Source of the DNA: Paracholeplasma morum
GTDB taxonomy: Bacteria > Bacillota_I > Bacilli_A > Acholeplasmatales > UBA5453
NCBI RefSeq assembly: GCF_016907055.1
Contig: NZ_JAFBBG010000014.1
Location: 1 to 42,448 of the forward strand
Reading direction: 5' to 3'
Length of the DNA stretch: 42,448 nt
Shown here: positions 7,843 through 15,283 of the stretch, one piece after another
Layout: each line of letters begins with the position of its first letter
How positions within the stretch are numbered: the stretch's first letter is position 1
Notes under the pieces: generated by a model
Databases searched by the model: none
What the model was told of the DNA's origin: nothing
Seen by the model: the letters and a program-made list of their open reading frames with translations, nothing else
Position numbers and translations under genes: made by a program

Positions 7843-9186
7843 ATGTTTGCAAATTTAAAAATTGATTCATGGCAAAAAGCCGTATTATACGTTATTACAG
7901 TGATTGCGATTGTTTTATTACATTATATGGCGAAAAAGAGAGTTAAGTTCTCTTATAGAGTACTAGTTGCACTTGGACTTGGTTTATTAACAGGTCTTGC
8001 ATTAGGTAGTGTTTCAACAACCATTAGACCTATTGGACAACTATACGTTAGATTGATTTCTATGGTGGTTATTCCACTCGTATTTGTATCAATCCTAAGA
8101 AGTTTTACTCAATTAGGAACAGAAGATAAACTAAGCCGTATTTCGGTTAAAGCATTGTTTTGGCTATTATTTACAACAGCGATTGCAACCATTTTAGGGT
8201 TAGTTGCTGCACTTGTGTTTGAACTTGGCAAAGGCTTTGATGTATCAGATATTGTCTATACTCCAAGAGAAGTAACCCCAATTGAGACGGTTATTTTAAA
8301 CTTATTCCCAAATAACATTGTGGCGCATATGGTTAACAACCAAATGATTCCAGTGATTATTTTCGCAGTATTTATTGCGATTGCGATTAATTATGAATCC
8401 AAGAAGAGAAAAGAAACCGTTAAACCTGTACAAGACTTAATTGAAGCTTCTTCAAGAATCATGGTCGGTGTTACAAAGATGGTTATTAAGTTTACCCCTT
8501 ATGGCGTATTTGCTTTAATGGCAAATGCTGCTGGTAGAAACAACCTTGAAACGCTTAAATCATTAGGTGTCTATATCATCTTAATGTATGCAGTGATGCT
8601 CATTCATTTTATCGTAGTACAACTTGGCTTAATTACATTTGTAGGCAAGTTAAGTCCTGTTCAATTTGTTAAGAACATTTACCCTGCTCAAGTGGTTGCC
8701 TTTACTTCTCAAAGTTCATATGGCACACTGCCAGTAACAGTTAAATCTCTTACTGATAGAGTAGGGGTATCTGAAAACATATCATCCTTTGTTGCTCCAC
8801 TTGGCGCAAACATCGGGATGAATGCTTGTGGAGGAATATTCCCTGCAATGGTGGCAATATTTACCGCAAACGCATTTGGCATTAACTTACAGTTTACAGA
8901 CTACGCATTAATCGTATTAACAACCACGATTGCATCGATTGGTATTGCTGGGGTTCCGGGTATTGCGACCATCGCAGCAACCGTTGTTCTTGCAACTCTA
9001 GGGCTACCAATTGAAGGTATTGCATTAGTTGCTGGTGTCGATGCATTAATCGATATGGGTAGAACAATGATTAACGTTACCGGTACTGCAGTAGCAGCTA
9101 CACTGACAGCCAAGTCAGAAAAAGAACTTGATTTAGAAGTATTTTACAAAGATAAACGTGAAGCAGAAGTCATTGTAGAAGACTAA
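7843..9186 (+). CDS. Dicarboxylate/amino acid:cation symporter, L-cystine (TcyP)-like
   Basis: This 447-residue membrane protein is a member of the DAACS (Glt) family. It shows about eight membrane segments, the two hairpin loops, 'RLISMVVIPLVFVSI' (about 70-84), the serine-containing re-entrant loop 'TSQSSYGTLPVT' (about 288-299), and the substrate/cation region 'APLGANIGMNACGGIFPAMVA' (key residues GANIGMNACG, near 319-329). Cys in place of the usual dicarboxylate-binding sequence, and the SSYGTLPVT stretch, are more like the cystine carrier TcyP/YhcL than GltP. Strong ribosome site AGGAGG at 7832-7837. Cystine uptake would supply sulphur; that substrate is my inference. Confidence 0.85.
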   Translation: MFANLKIDSWQKAVLYVITVIAIVLLHYMAKKRVKFSYRVLVALGLGLLTGLALGSVSTTIRPIGQLYVRLISMVVIPLVFVSILRSFTQLGTEDKLSRISVKALFWLLFTTAIATILGLVAALVFELGKGFDVSDIVYTPREVTPIETVILNLFPNNIVAHMVNNQMIPVIIFAVFIAIAINYESKKRKETVKPVQDLIEASSRIMVGVTKMVIKFTPYGVFALMANAAGRNNLETLKSLGVYIILMYAVMLIHFIVVQLGLITFVGKLSPVQFVKNIYPAQVVAFTSQSSYGTLPVTVKSLTDRVGVSENISSFVAPLGANIGMNACGGIFPAMVAIFTANAFGINLQFTDYALIVLTTTIASIGIAGVPGIATIAATVVLATLGLPIEGIALVAGVDALIDMGRTMINVTGTAVAATLTAKSEKELDLEVFYKDKREAEVIVED

Positions 9187-9210
9187 CCACAATTAAACCG
9201 AAGAATAAAT

Positions 9211-9245
9211 AAAGATGATGTCTAAAAAAACATCATTTTTTTCTT
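9211..9245 (+). terminator. Terminator after the symporter gene
   Basis: Stem gatgatgt / acatcatt with a loop of about 7 bases, followed by T7. Confidence 0.9.
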
Positions 9246-9305
9246 TATTTTATAATTTAAACGTGTATAATTAAACCGTATACGACGTGTCTAAAAGGAG
9301 ATAAT

Positions 9306-9854
9306 ATGGGATCTTTATTAAGTCTGCCAAATGATTATGATTTAAAGGAAGAGATTAACTTAATGACCAATAAGAGACAGTTTTTCTATGTTAACTTATG
9401 GTCTGTGTTGGTTATTTTACCAGTATTATTGTTGTTGTTTTTTGTGGATTTTGATCACTTTGAGATTTTTGATTTATTTATTGGGTTTGGATTATTCTTC
9501 CTAATAATCATTATTCACGAATGGATACATGGTCTATTTTTTAAGCACTATTCTAAACAAAAGGTTAAGTACAAATTTCATGGGTGGGCTGCAAGTGCCT
9601 CAACGCCCGGTGTCTTTTATTACAAGAAAAGCTATATCGTAATTGGCTTATCACCAGCTGTTATTATCAATGGCATTTTACTGATTATTTTCTTTCTAGT
9701 AGAGCCTGCAAGAGTCATGACTTTTATTTTACTCGCAATGCATTTTTCTGGTTGTGCAGGGGATTTCTATGTTGTTTATAAATTGCGTAAATATTCAAAA
9801 GAGACACTTATAGAGGATACTGGTGTCGGGATGAATCTATTTACCAAACAATAA
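9306..9854 (+). CDS. DUF3267 membrane protein, putative metalloprotease
   Basis: The 182-residue protein has four hydrophobic segments and the zinc-protease-like motif HEWIH at residues 71-75, at the end of the second segment ('FFLIIIIHEWIHG'). This arrangement fits DUF3267, a family proposed to be integral membrane zincins related to site-2 proteases. The later 'GLSPAVIINGILL' and 'HFSGCAGDFYVV' regions are also family-like; an Asp in the latter could be the third ligand. Start ATG 9306 has AAGGAGAT at 9295-9302. A TATAAT at 9266-9271 serves as -10. The protein may act in stress or signalling proteolysis; no substrate is evident. Confidence 0.8.
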   Translation: MGSLLSLPNDYDLKEEINLMTNKRQFFYVNLWSVLVILPVLLLLFFVDFDHFEIFDLFIGFGLFFLIIIIHEWIHGLFFKHYSKQKVKYKFHGWAASASTPGVFYYKKSYIVIGLSPAVIINGILLIIFFLVEPARVMTFILLAMHFSGCAGDFYVVYKLRKYSKETLIEDTGVGMNLFTKQ

Positions 9855-9927
9855 TCTATATAAAGGTATTTCTCGTTTACTACAAGGTATACAATAGGTT
9901 TTTATAAAATAAGTGAGGTGTGTTTCA

Positions 9928-10833
9928 ATGGATGTTATTTTAAGTGTTTCACATCTAAAGAAAAGTTTCGGAGATATTAAAGCCGTTGACGATATTTCTT
10001 TTGATGTAAGAAGGGGCAGTTTATTTGCCTTCTTAGGTCCAAATGGTGCTGGGAAATCAACTACAATCAATATGATATCTACATTACTTCAAAAAGATGA
10101 AGGCGATATCTTGTTGAACAATCAAAAGGGAGAAAACTATTTCCGTAATAAAATCGGGGTTGTTTTTCAATCGAATATTTTGGACAATGATTTAACCGTA
10201 AAAGAAAACTTATTATATAGAGGCGCTCTATATATTAATGACAGAGCGGGTGTTTTGAAACGTTATGAAGAGTTGAAGAAATATTTAAAATTGGATGAGT
10301 TTGAAAACCAAAGATTTAAGACATTATCAGGCGGACAAAAGCGTCGCAGTGAGATTGCGAGAGCCCTTTTCTCTAACCCAGAAATTCTCTTTTTAGATGA
10401 ACCCACAACCGGGTTAGATCCTGAGACACGTAAAGTGGTATGGAAAGTCATTGATGATTTAAGAAAAGAAAAGAATATGACTATTTTCTTAACGACACAC
10501 TACATGGAAGAAGCTGCGATTGCGGATCATGTTGTCATTATTAATAAAGGTAAAATCGTTGCTGAGGGCACACCTAATGAGCTTAAGGATAAATACTCAT
10601 ACGACAGACTTAAGATTGTGCCTAATGATAAGAAGGAACTTGTAGCCTATTTGGATAAGATTAATAAACCATTTATCAAAGTAAGCGATGAATACATTAT
10701 GCAAGTAGATGAAGCCGTTGAAACCATCGACATCATCTGCCATCAAAAGAGTAATATTAAACAACTAGAGGTCATCAAAGGGACAATGGATGATGTCTTT
10801 ATTAGAGTCATTGGGGGTGAAGAACATGTATGA
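9928..10833 (+). CDS. ABC-2 type exporter, ATP-binding subunit
   Basis: The 301-residue subunit has Walker A GPNGAGKST (residues 37-45), Q-loop 'VVFQSN', signature LSGGQKRR, Walker B 'ILFLDEPTTGLDP', and the switch His in 'LTTHYMEEA'. The C-terminal ~70 residues form the extra domain of DrrA/NatA-type drug or lipid exporters. ATG 9928 is chosen because GTGAGGTG lies at 9913-9920; the GTG at 9913 is part of that site. Its end overlaps the permease start by 8 bases, so the two make one exporter. Substrate unknown. Confidence 0.92.
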   Translation: MDVILSVSHLKKSFGDIKAVDDISFDVRRGSLFAFLGPNGAGKSTTINMISTLLQKDEGDILLNNQKGENYFRNKIGVVFQSNILDNDLTVKENLLYRGALYINDRAGVLKRYEELKKYLKLDEFENQRFKTLSGGQKRRSEIARALFSNPEILFLDEPTTGLDPETRKVVWKVIDDLRKEKNMTIFLTTHYMEEAAIADHVVIINKGKIVAEGTPNELKDKYSYDRLKIVPNDKKELVAYLDKINKPFIKVSDEYIMQVDEAVETIDIICHQKSNIKQLEVIKGTMDDVFIRVIGGEEHV

Positions 10834-11695
10834 TTTACAAGGGTTAATTCTTAGAAACATTAAAACGTTTATAAGAGATAAAACAGCTGTGTTCTTTTCA
10901 TTTCTTAGTGTAATTATACTATTGGCTTTATATTTCTTATTCATTGGAAAACAATACACTTCAGGGGCTGAGTTTGATGCCATGGATGGTAATCTTAAAA
11001 CATTTTTATCTACCGGTGTCATCATGGGTGGCGTACTCGTCGTTAACTCGATCAGTTTATCACTAGGTGTTATGGGAAATATGATTACTGACATTGAACA
11101 AAGAAAACTAGAAGGGTTCTTAGTGACCCCAATAAAGAGATATAAAATCGTATTATCTTACTTCATTTCATCGATTTTAGTCACATTTGTTCTTACTTTA
11201 GTAATGTGGTTCTTAACCATCCTATATGTCGGAGTGATTACTGGCTATTGGTATTCTATTGGAACGATTCTATCTATATCGTTATTAGTCTTCTTATATA
11301 CATTTGTGTCATCCAGCTTTATGATATTCATCGTGTCTATGTTAAAGACAGTGAATGCATTTAGTACCGTTGCAGGTGTGCTTGGAACGGTTGTCGGATT
11401 CATATGCGGTATTTACATGCCACTTGAAGTATTAGGAAAAGGTGTAGCGAAGTTCTCTTCACTCGTGCCTTTCACACATATGACTATTTGGTTAAAACAG
11501 ATTATTTTGAGCGAACCTTATGGTGAACTTAATCCATTGCTCGTTAAAGAACTAGAAGTCTTCTATGGCACTTTAGAAATTGGTGTACTTGGTTATGAAG
11601 TTAACCCGATTTGGATTGCCATTGGCATTACAGTTTTCTCTATTGGCTTATTAGCGATTTCATATCGTAACATGAGTAAAAAACTTGTTAAATAG
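10826..11695 (+). CDS. ABC-2 type exporter, membrane subunit
   Basis: This 289-residue partner of the upstream ATPase has six membrane segments with the typical ABC-2 layout: an N-terminal helix after a short cytoplasmic tail, an extracellular loop (about 40-60), four packed helices, the 'FICGIYMPLEVLGKGVAKFSSLVPFTHM' -like region (key residues PLE and P-F-T-H, about 195-220), and a final helix. The start overlaps the ATPase stop (ATGTATGA) and has GGGGTGAAG at 10813-10821; longer upstream readings lie within the ATPase gene and are not needed. Followed by a terminator. Confidence 0.9.
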   Translation: MYDLQGLILRNIKTFIRDKTAVFFSFLSVIILLALYFLFIGKQYTSGAEFDAMDGNLKTFLSTGVIMGGVLVVNSISLSLGVMGNMITDIEQRKLEGFLVTPIKRYKIVLSYFISSILVTFVLTLVMWFLTILYVGVITGYWYSIGTILSISLLVFLYTFVSSSFMIFIVSMLKTVNAFSTVAGVLGTVVGFICGIYMPLEVLGKGVAKFSSLVPFTHMTIWLKQIILSEPYGELNPLLVKELEVFYGTLEIGVLGYEVNPIWIAIGITVFSIGLLAISYRNMSKKLVK

Positions 11696-11722
11696 AACCG
11701 GTCAAACGGTTCTTTCTTTTTT
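11691..11722 (+). terminator. Terminator of the ABC-2 exporter operon
   Basis: Stem agaaccg / cggttct with loop gtcaaa, then a T-rich tract interrupted by one C (tttctttttt). Confidence 0.85.
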
Positions 11723-11829
11723 GGTCGTATGATTGCAATTCAGTTGGGCTTCACCTTCGAATTTGATACAATTAATAAGAATAATTAAAGAATACACTTT
11801 CATTCAAACACGTAAAAGGGTCAAATATT

Positions 11830-11940
11830 TTGAATGAGATCTTTATACCACTTTCTACGATGGTGTTCTTTCCAGCATTCTTAATAATAAACTTACTAAT
11901 AATCCCATTTCATGCGATTAGAGTCTTTAATCGTAAGTAG
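11830..11940 (+). CDS. Possible 36-residue membrane peptide
   Basis: A short reading frame begins with TTG at 11830, nine bases after AAAAGGG (11814-11820), and ends at TAG 11938-11940. The peptide starts NEIFIPLSTMVFF, continues through a hydrophobic stretch of about 22 residues with a Pro at each side, and ends with a basic tail (HAIRVFNRK), the pattern of a single-pass membrane peptide with a cytosolic C terminus. It ends just before the promoter of the riboswitch-MATE unit. It is too short for coding statistics and the start is TTG, so it could be chance. No family recognised. Confidence 0.4.
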   Translation: MNEIFIPLSTMVFFPAFLIINLLIIPFHAIRVFNRK

Positions 11941-11946
11941 GGTTTG

Positions 11947-11955
11947 TGTTATAAT
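11947..11955 (+). promoter_or_regulatory. Extended -10 promoter of the riboswitch-MATE unit
   Basis: TGTTATAAT with perfect TATAAT at 11950-11955. Transcription would begin about 11962, some 20 bases before the first hairpin of the riboswitch. Confidence 0.75.
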
Positions 11956-11977
11956 ACAGTTAATGATTAATAAGAAA

Positions 11978-12061
11978 AACGTGGGGTTTGCCACCGGGTA
12001 AACTTCAGGTGATAACCATATTCCGTTAGGTCTAAGAAGGAATATGATTATCACCTTTTTT
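11978..12061 (+). promoter_or_regulatory. Probable guanidine-IV (mepA motif) riboswitch with terminator
   Basis: Two adjacent hairpins precede a MATE gene. Hairpin 1 (11983-12006) has stem ggggttt / aaacttc and a 10-base loop gccaccgggt. Hairpin 2 (12007-12056) has 17 base pairs with a single C-A mismatch (12016/12047), a 14-base loop gttaggtctaagaa, and runs straight into T6, so it is also an intrinsic terminator. The loops share a short complement (acc with ggt), fitting a loop-loop contact. This architecture, the conserved-looking loop sequence and the MATE gene downstream match what I recall of the mepA RNA motif, which binds guanidine. I could not compare it with a covariance model. Confidence 0.7.
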
Positions 12062-12078
12062 AGGATTGGAGCGGTAAA

Positions 12079-13356
12079 ATGATAAAACAAGTTTTAAAAT
12101 ATACCAGTTTGAGTGTTATTGGGATGTTATCGATCTCTGTTTATATATTGGTAGATACCTTATTTGTCTCAAATGTTATTGGCCCATTAGGCCTAGCGTC
12201 ACTCAATTTAGCGATTGTTGTTTTCAGTTTGATTACTGGGATTGGTCTAATGATAGGAATTGGTGGGGCTACCCTATTCATTCAAAAGAAGGACAATAAG
12301 TTTTTCATGCTATCACTTATCTTAGGGATCCTATTTGGTCTAGTATTTCTTGTGATTGGAGTATTCTTTCCTGATCTGGTTGTAAGACTACTACAAGCAG
12401 ATAATGAAACGTATCAGTTCACCTATGATTATGTTAGAACAATTATGATTTTTACACCAGTATTTATGACAAATAATGTCTTAATATCATTTGTAAGGCA
12501 CGACAAGAATCCTAGACTTGCGATGACAGCGATGGTAGTTAGTAGCGCGGCAAACATTTTTCTAGATTATCTGTTTATGGTGCCACTTGGAATGGGAATG
12601 TTTGGAGCAAGTTTTGCAACCTCGCTGTCATCACTATCCTCAATTGGACTATTGATGACACATTTCTATAAAAATAAATCAAGAACCCTTAGTCTAGTCA
12701 AAGCCAAAATAGTGGTTAAAGATTTCTTAATGATTCTTAAAAATGGTATTGCCTCATTTGTTAATGAGTTTTCTCAATCCATAACGCTATATTTATTTAA
12801 TATAGTGATTCTTTCCATCCACGGTAATTTAGGCCTTAGTGCTTATGGTATTATTGCCAATATCTCATTAATTGTGTTTGCGGTTATGACAGGCATAGGA
12901 CAGGGATTACAACCAATCATTGGCAGGTACTATCGCAAAAACGATCATGTTAATCTATATAAGACGATTAGAGCTGGCTTATGGATGGCATTTGGATTTA
13001 GTCTAATCATGTATTTATCCCTAAGTTTATCTAGCGAATCTGTTATTAGGTTGTTTGTAAACGATGATGTTGTCATCGGCCTTTCTAAAAACGCATTGAG
13101 AATCTACTTTATAGGGTTTTTATTTGCTTCTGTGAATGTGATTGTTGGATTGTCTTTAAATGTCTTAAATGACGCAAAAAAAGCCTTCTCGATATCTATT
13201 CTAAGAGGCTTTCTGTTAAGTATTCCGTTTTTATTGATCTTCAGTAAGTTTTTTGGATTTGAGGGCGTATTTCTCTCTTTCGTTATTACTGAATTAGTCG
13301 TTTCAGTGATTTCTTTAGTTGCAATTAAGTTGAAAGAAAGACAAATCACTCAGTAG
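12079..13356 (+). CDS. MATE efflux transporter, MepA-like
   Basis: The 425-residue protein is a second MATE antiporter, with twelve hydrophobic segments, an N-terminal 'SISVYILVDTLFVSNVIG' carrying the conserved Asp (about residue 25), 'IGIGGATLFIQKKD' near residues 62-75, and the C-half 'FVNEFSQSITLYLFN' and 'GIGQGLQPIIGRYY' motifs. The VDTLFV and GQGLQPIIG features are those of the MepA branch. The gene is controlled by the leader RNA just upstream, so it may export guanidine or related cations; MepA in Staphylococcus exports drugs. ATG 12079 follows GGATTGGAG. It runs 11 bases past the stop of the minus-strand epimerase remnant. Confidence 0.9.
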   Translation: MIKQVLKYTSLSVIGMLSISVYILVDTLFVSNVIGPLGLASLNLAIVVFSLITGIGLMIGIGGATLFIQKKDNKFFMLSLILGILFGLVFLVIGVFFPDLVVRLLQADNETYQFTYDYVRTIMIFTPVFMTNNVLISFVRHDKNPRLAMTAMVVSSAANIFLDYLFMVPLGMGMFGASFATSLSSLSSIGLLMTHFYKNKSRTLSLVKAKIVVKDFLMILKNGIASFVNEFSQSITLYLFNIVILSIHGNLGLSAYGIIANISLIVFAVMTGIGQGLQPIIGRYYRKNDHVNLYKTIRAGLWMAFGFSLIMYLSLSLSSESVIRLFVNDDVVIGLSKNALRIYFIGFLFASVNVIVGLSLNVLNDAKKAFSISILRGFLLSIPFLLIFSKFFGFEGVFLSFVITELVVSVISLVAIKLKERQITQ

Positions 13357-13651
13357 TATTAAACTCAAATTGGATGAACGCATTATAGCGTTCATCTTTT
13401 TTTAACAGTGGAAGTGGGGTTTTTAGATTATGAATCCCATTTGGTGCGTATTGAAACTCTAATGCGACACCGGCAAATAACCCATTTTCTGGGTAGTTTG
13501 GTAGTAGTTTGGATGGAAGGTTATGTGTATACAACACCATTGAAATTAAGCATTCAGATACTAAAGGCATATATTTAGATGGTGTCCGTATAGTAGGCAG
13601 TGTAATTCCCCACAAAGATGATAAGAACCCTGTTAGGGTACAAGTTTTCAT
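13346..13651 (-). pseudogene. Aldose 1-epimerase (galM/lacX-like), C-terminal remnant
   Basis: A 101-codon minus-strand frame encodes only the last third of a galactose mutarotase-like protein. From about residue 38 it reads 'MVLYTHNLPSK...GVALEFQYAPNGIH...LLKKDERYNAFIQFEF', matching the end of the family: the YTHN strand, the ALE stretch with the catalytic base Glu (about residue 66) and the PNGIH region. Normal members are about 300-340 residues, and the catalytic His residues of the missing part are absent. A ribosome-like AGGAG lies 8 bases before its ATG, so a short protein could still be made, but it cannot be an active epimerase. It is squeezed between the MATE terminator and the acetyltransferase promoter. 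Confidence 0.7.
13373..13402 (+). terminator. Terminator of the mepA-like gene
   Basis: Perfect 9-bp stem gatgaacgc / gcgttcatc with loop attata, then T7. It lies inside the opposite-strand epimerase remnant, where it corresponds to codons for DERYNAFI. Confidence 0.92.
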
Positions 13652-13698
13652 CTAATTCTCCTGTGAAGAAGGCTAACTTAGCCTTTTTCTTTTGTTGA

Positions 13699-13707
13699 TG
13701 ATATAAT
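13699..13707 (+). promoter_or_regulatory. Extended -10 element, O-acetyltransferase gene
   Basis: TGATATAAT with perfect TATAAT at 13702-13707, 20 bases before the start codon. Confidence 0.7.
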
Positions 13708-13727
13708 TATTAAGAAATGAGGTCACT

Positions 13728-14336
13728 ATGAAAACAGAAAAAGAACGAATGTTAGAAGGTAAACTCTATAAATCATCAGATCCGGAACTAGTAAAAATCA
13801 GTCGTAAATCTCGACAATTACTAGATGACTTTAATGCGACTTCACACACTGATTTTGACGCTAGATCTTCAATTATTAAAGATGTATTTGGGTCTGTTGG
13901 GAAGAACCCTACAGTCAATAAACCCTTTTACTGTGATTATGGGATTAATATCCATGTAGGTGATAATTTCTATGCTAACTTTGACTGCATTATCCTAGAT
14001 GTGAATAAAGTCACAATTGGGAATAACGTGATGTTTGCGCCAAGAGTAGCTATTTATACCGCAACACATCCAATCGATGCCGTTATTCGAAATGAATACT
14101 ATGAACTAGGACTGCCAGTTAAAATCGGTGATAATGTTTGGATAGGTGGAAGTGTTGTGATCAATCCAGGTGTTACCATTGGCGATAATACAGTGATTGG
14201 CTCAGGGTCAGTGGTCACGAAAGATATTCCCGCAAATGTGGTTGCAGCCGGTAATCCTTGCAGGGTGTTAAGACCAATAACAGATGAAGATAAACGCTAT
14301 TGGACAGAAATGAAAAAAGAGTATGAAAACACATAA
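13728..14336 (+). CDS. maa: Sugar O-acetyltransferase (maltose/galactoside type)
   Basis: The 202-residue protein is a hexapeptide-repeat (left-handed beta-helix) acetyltransferase. The N-terminal helical 'Mac' region ('KTEKERMLEGKLYKSSDPEL') is followed by the catalytic His114 in 'IYTATHPIDA', repeats such as 'VKIGDNVWIGG', 'VTIGDNTVIGSG', and the C-terminal 'AAGNPCRVLRPITDEDKRYW'. It transfers acetyl from acetyl-CoA to the 6-OH of maltose, glucose or a galactoside; which one is uncertain. Length matches Maa/LacA. Ribosome site GAGGT at 13719-13723. Monocistronic, ending in a bidirectional terminator. Confidence 0.93.
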   Translation: MKTEKERMLEGKLYKSSDPELVKISRKSRQLLDDFNATSHTDFDARSSIIKDVFGSVGKNPTVNKPFYCDYGINIHVGDNFYANFDCIILDVNKVTIGNNVMFAPRVAIYTATHPIDAVIRNEYYELGLPVKIGDNVWIGGSVVINPGVTIGDNTVIGSGSVVTKDIPANVVAAGNPCRVLRPITDEDKRYWTEMKKEYENT

Positions 14337-14362
14337 AAAAAAGGTCATTTGACCTTTTTTTG
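14333..14362. terminator. Bidirectional terminator between convergent genes
   Basis: Near-perfect palindrome: A-run, aggtca-tt-tgacct, T-run (T7 to the right; A7 to the left gives T on the minus strand). It serves both the acetyltransferase (plus) and the YwaF-like gene (minus). Confidence 0.93.
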
Positions 14363-15163
14363 TTAGTTTAATTCAGATTTGGGTCTTAATACAATCAGTT
14401 TTGAGACATTTGTAATGATTAACACGGTTAAATAACTTGCGAAGCTAAAACCAGCAATGTATACAATCATATATACAAAGTGTGGAACGTGAGGTTCAAC
14501 AATGGATAACACAGGTAGGTTACCTTCAAACCTCGGATTGATGAAAAACATATTAAACGTCCCATCATGAATGAAGAGATTAAACATAAAGTTTAAGAAG
14601 ATAGCGATTATAACCAAAGCAGTGAAAGTCATTCCCGCTTTGATGAAAGTCTCTTGATTGAATCGAATCTTTGTAAGCATTAAGCTGACACCAATGATTG
14701 CCATGAAGCCGTGATGAACCATTGTTTGGATGTTAATACCAATGGTTGAAACAAATACTGTAGATGGATATAACATGACTGCCAAACCGGCAAATGCCCC
14801 ATAAGTTGCTAAAAACGCAACGATATAACGATCTAGTTTCTTATTCTTAGATAAACCATATAATGTATATAAATACATAGGCGTAGAGCAAAACTGGAAT
14901 GGGAAGGCATACCATTGATACTCACTGGCTTGATAAGTGAAAATAACTTGCTTATAGACTTCAAGCAGAAGCATAATAATGCCCGCGATTAATAAGACTT
15001 TTTTGGTTTGATGAACGTTTGATTTTTTGAAGTAGCGTACTAATAGTATGATACCAATAACCATTAAAACCAAAGATATGTATTGAAACCAACTCTCGGA
15101 CCATGAACCATACAACTGTGGTTCATTCATCTCAGAGTCAAGAAATTTTAAAATAGATTTCAT
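14363..15163 (-). CDS. YwaF/TMEM164-type integral membrane protein
   Basis: The 266-residue protein has seven or eight membrane segments and the features of the YwaF (TIGR02206) family: 'EVYKQVIFTYQ' after TM2, then 'WYAFPFQFCSTPMYLYTL' (about residues 81-98), 'MVHHGFMAIIGVSL' and 'NFMFNLFIHDGTFNMFFINPR'. The family is related to eukaryotic TMEM164, a lipid acyltransferase; in bacteria the function is unproven. The conserved Cys and His residues of that fold are present (C in FQFCS, HH in MVHHG). The start at 15163 has GGAGG six bases upstream on the minus strand; an upstream in-frame ATG at 15184 lacks one. Single-gene unit. Confidence 0.82.
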   Translation of the reverse strand: MKSILKFLDSEMNEPQLYGSWSESWFQYISLVLMVIGIILLVRYFKKSNVHQTKKVLLIAGIIMLLLEVYKQVIFTYQASEYQWYAFPFQFCSTPMYLYTLYGLSKNKKLDRYIVAFLATYGAFAGLAVMLYPSTVFVSTIGINIQTMVHHGFMAIIGVSLMLTKIRFNQETFIKAGMTFTALVIIAIFLNFMFNLFIHDGTFNMFFINPRFEGNLPVLSIVEPHVPHFVYMIVYIAGFSFASYLTVLIITNVSKLIVLRPKSELN

Positions 15164-15233
15164 AGAGACCTCCAACGATAACAATCAAAAATAATTATAT
15201 CATATCTAGTTTTATTCGCGATCACAATGTAAT

Positions 15234-15272
15234 TAAAAAAACACATAAAACTATAGTTAGTAATATGTGTTT
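15234..15272 (-). terminator. Terminator of the metal ATPase operon (minus strand)
   Basis: On the minus strand, AAACACATA pairs with TATGTGTTT (9 bp, plus-strand arms 15239-15247 and 15264-15272) and is followed by T7. Confidence 0.85.
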
Positions 15273-15283
15273 CATGAATTTGG

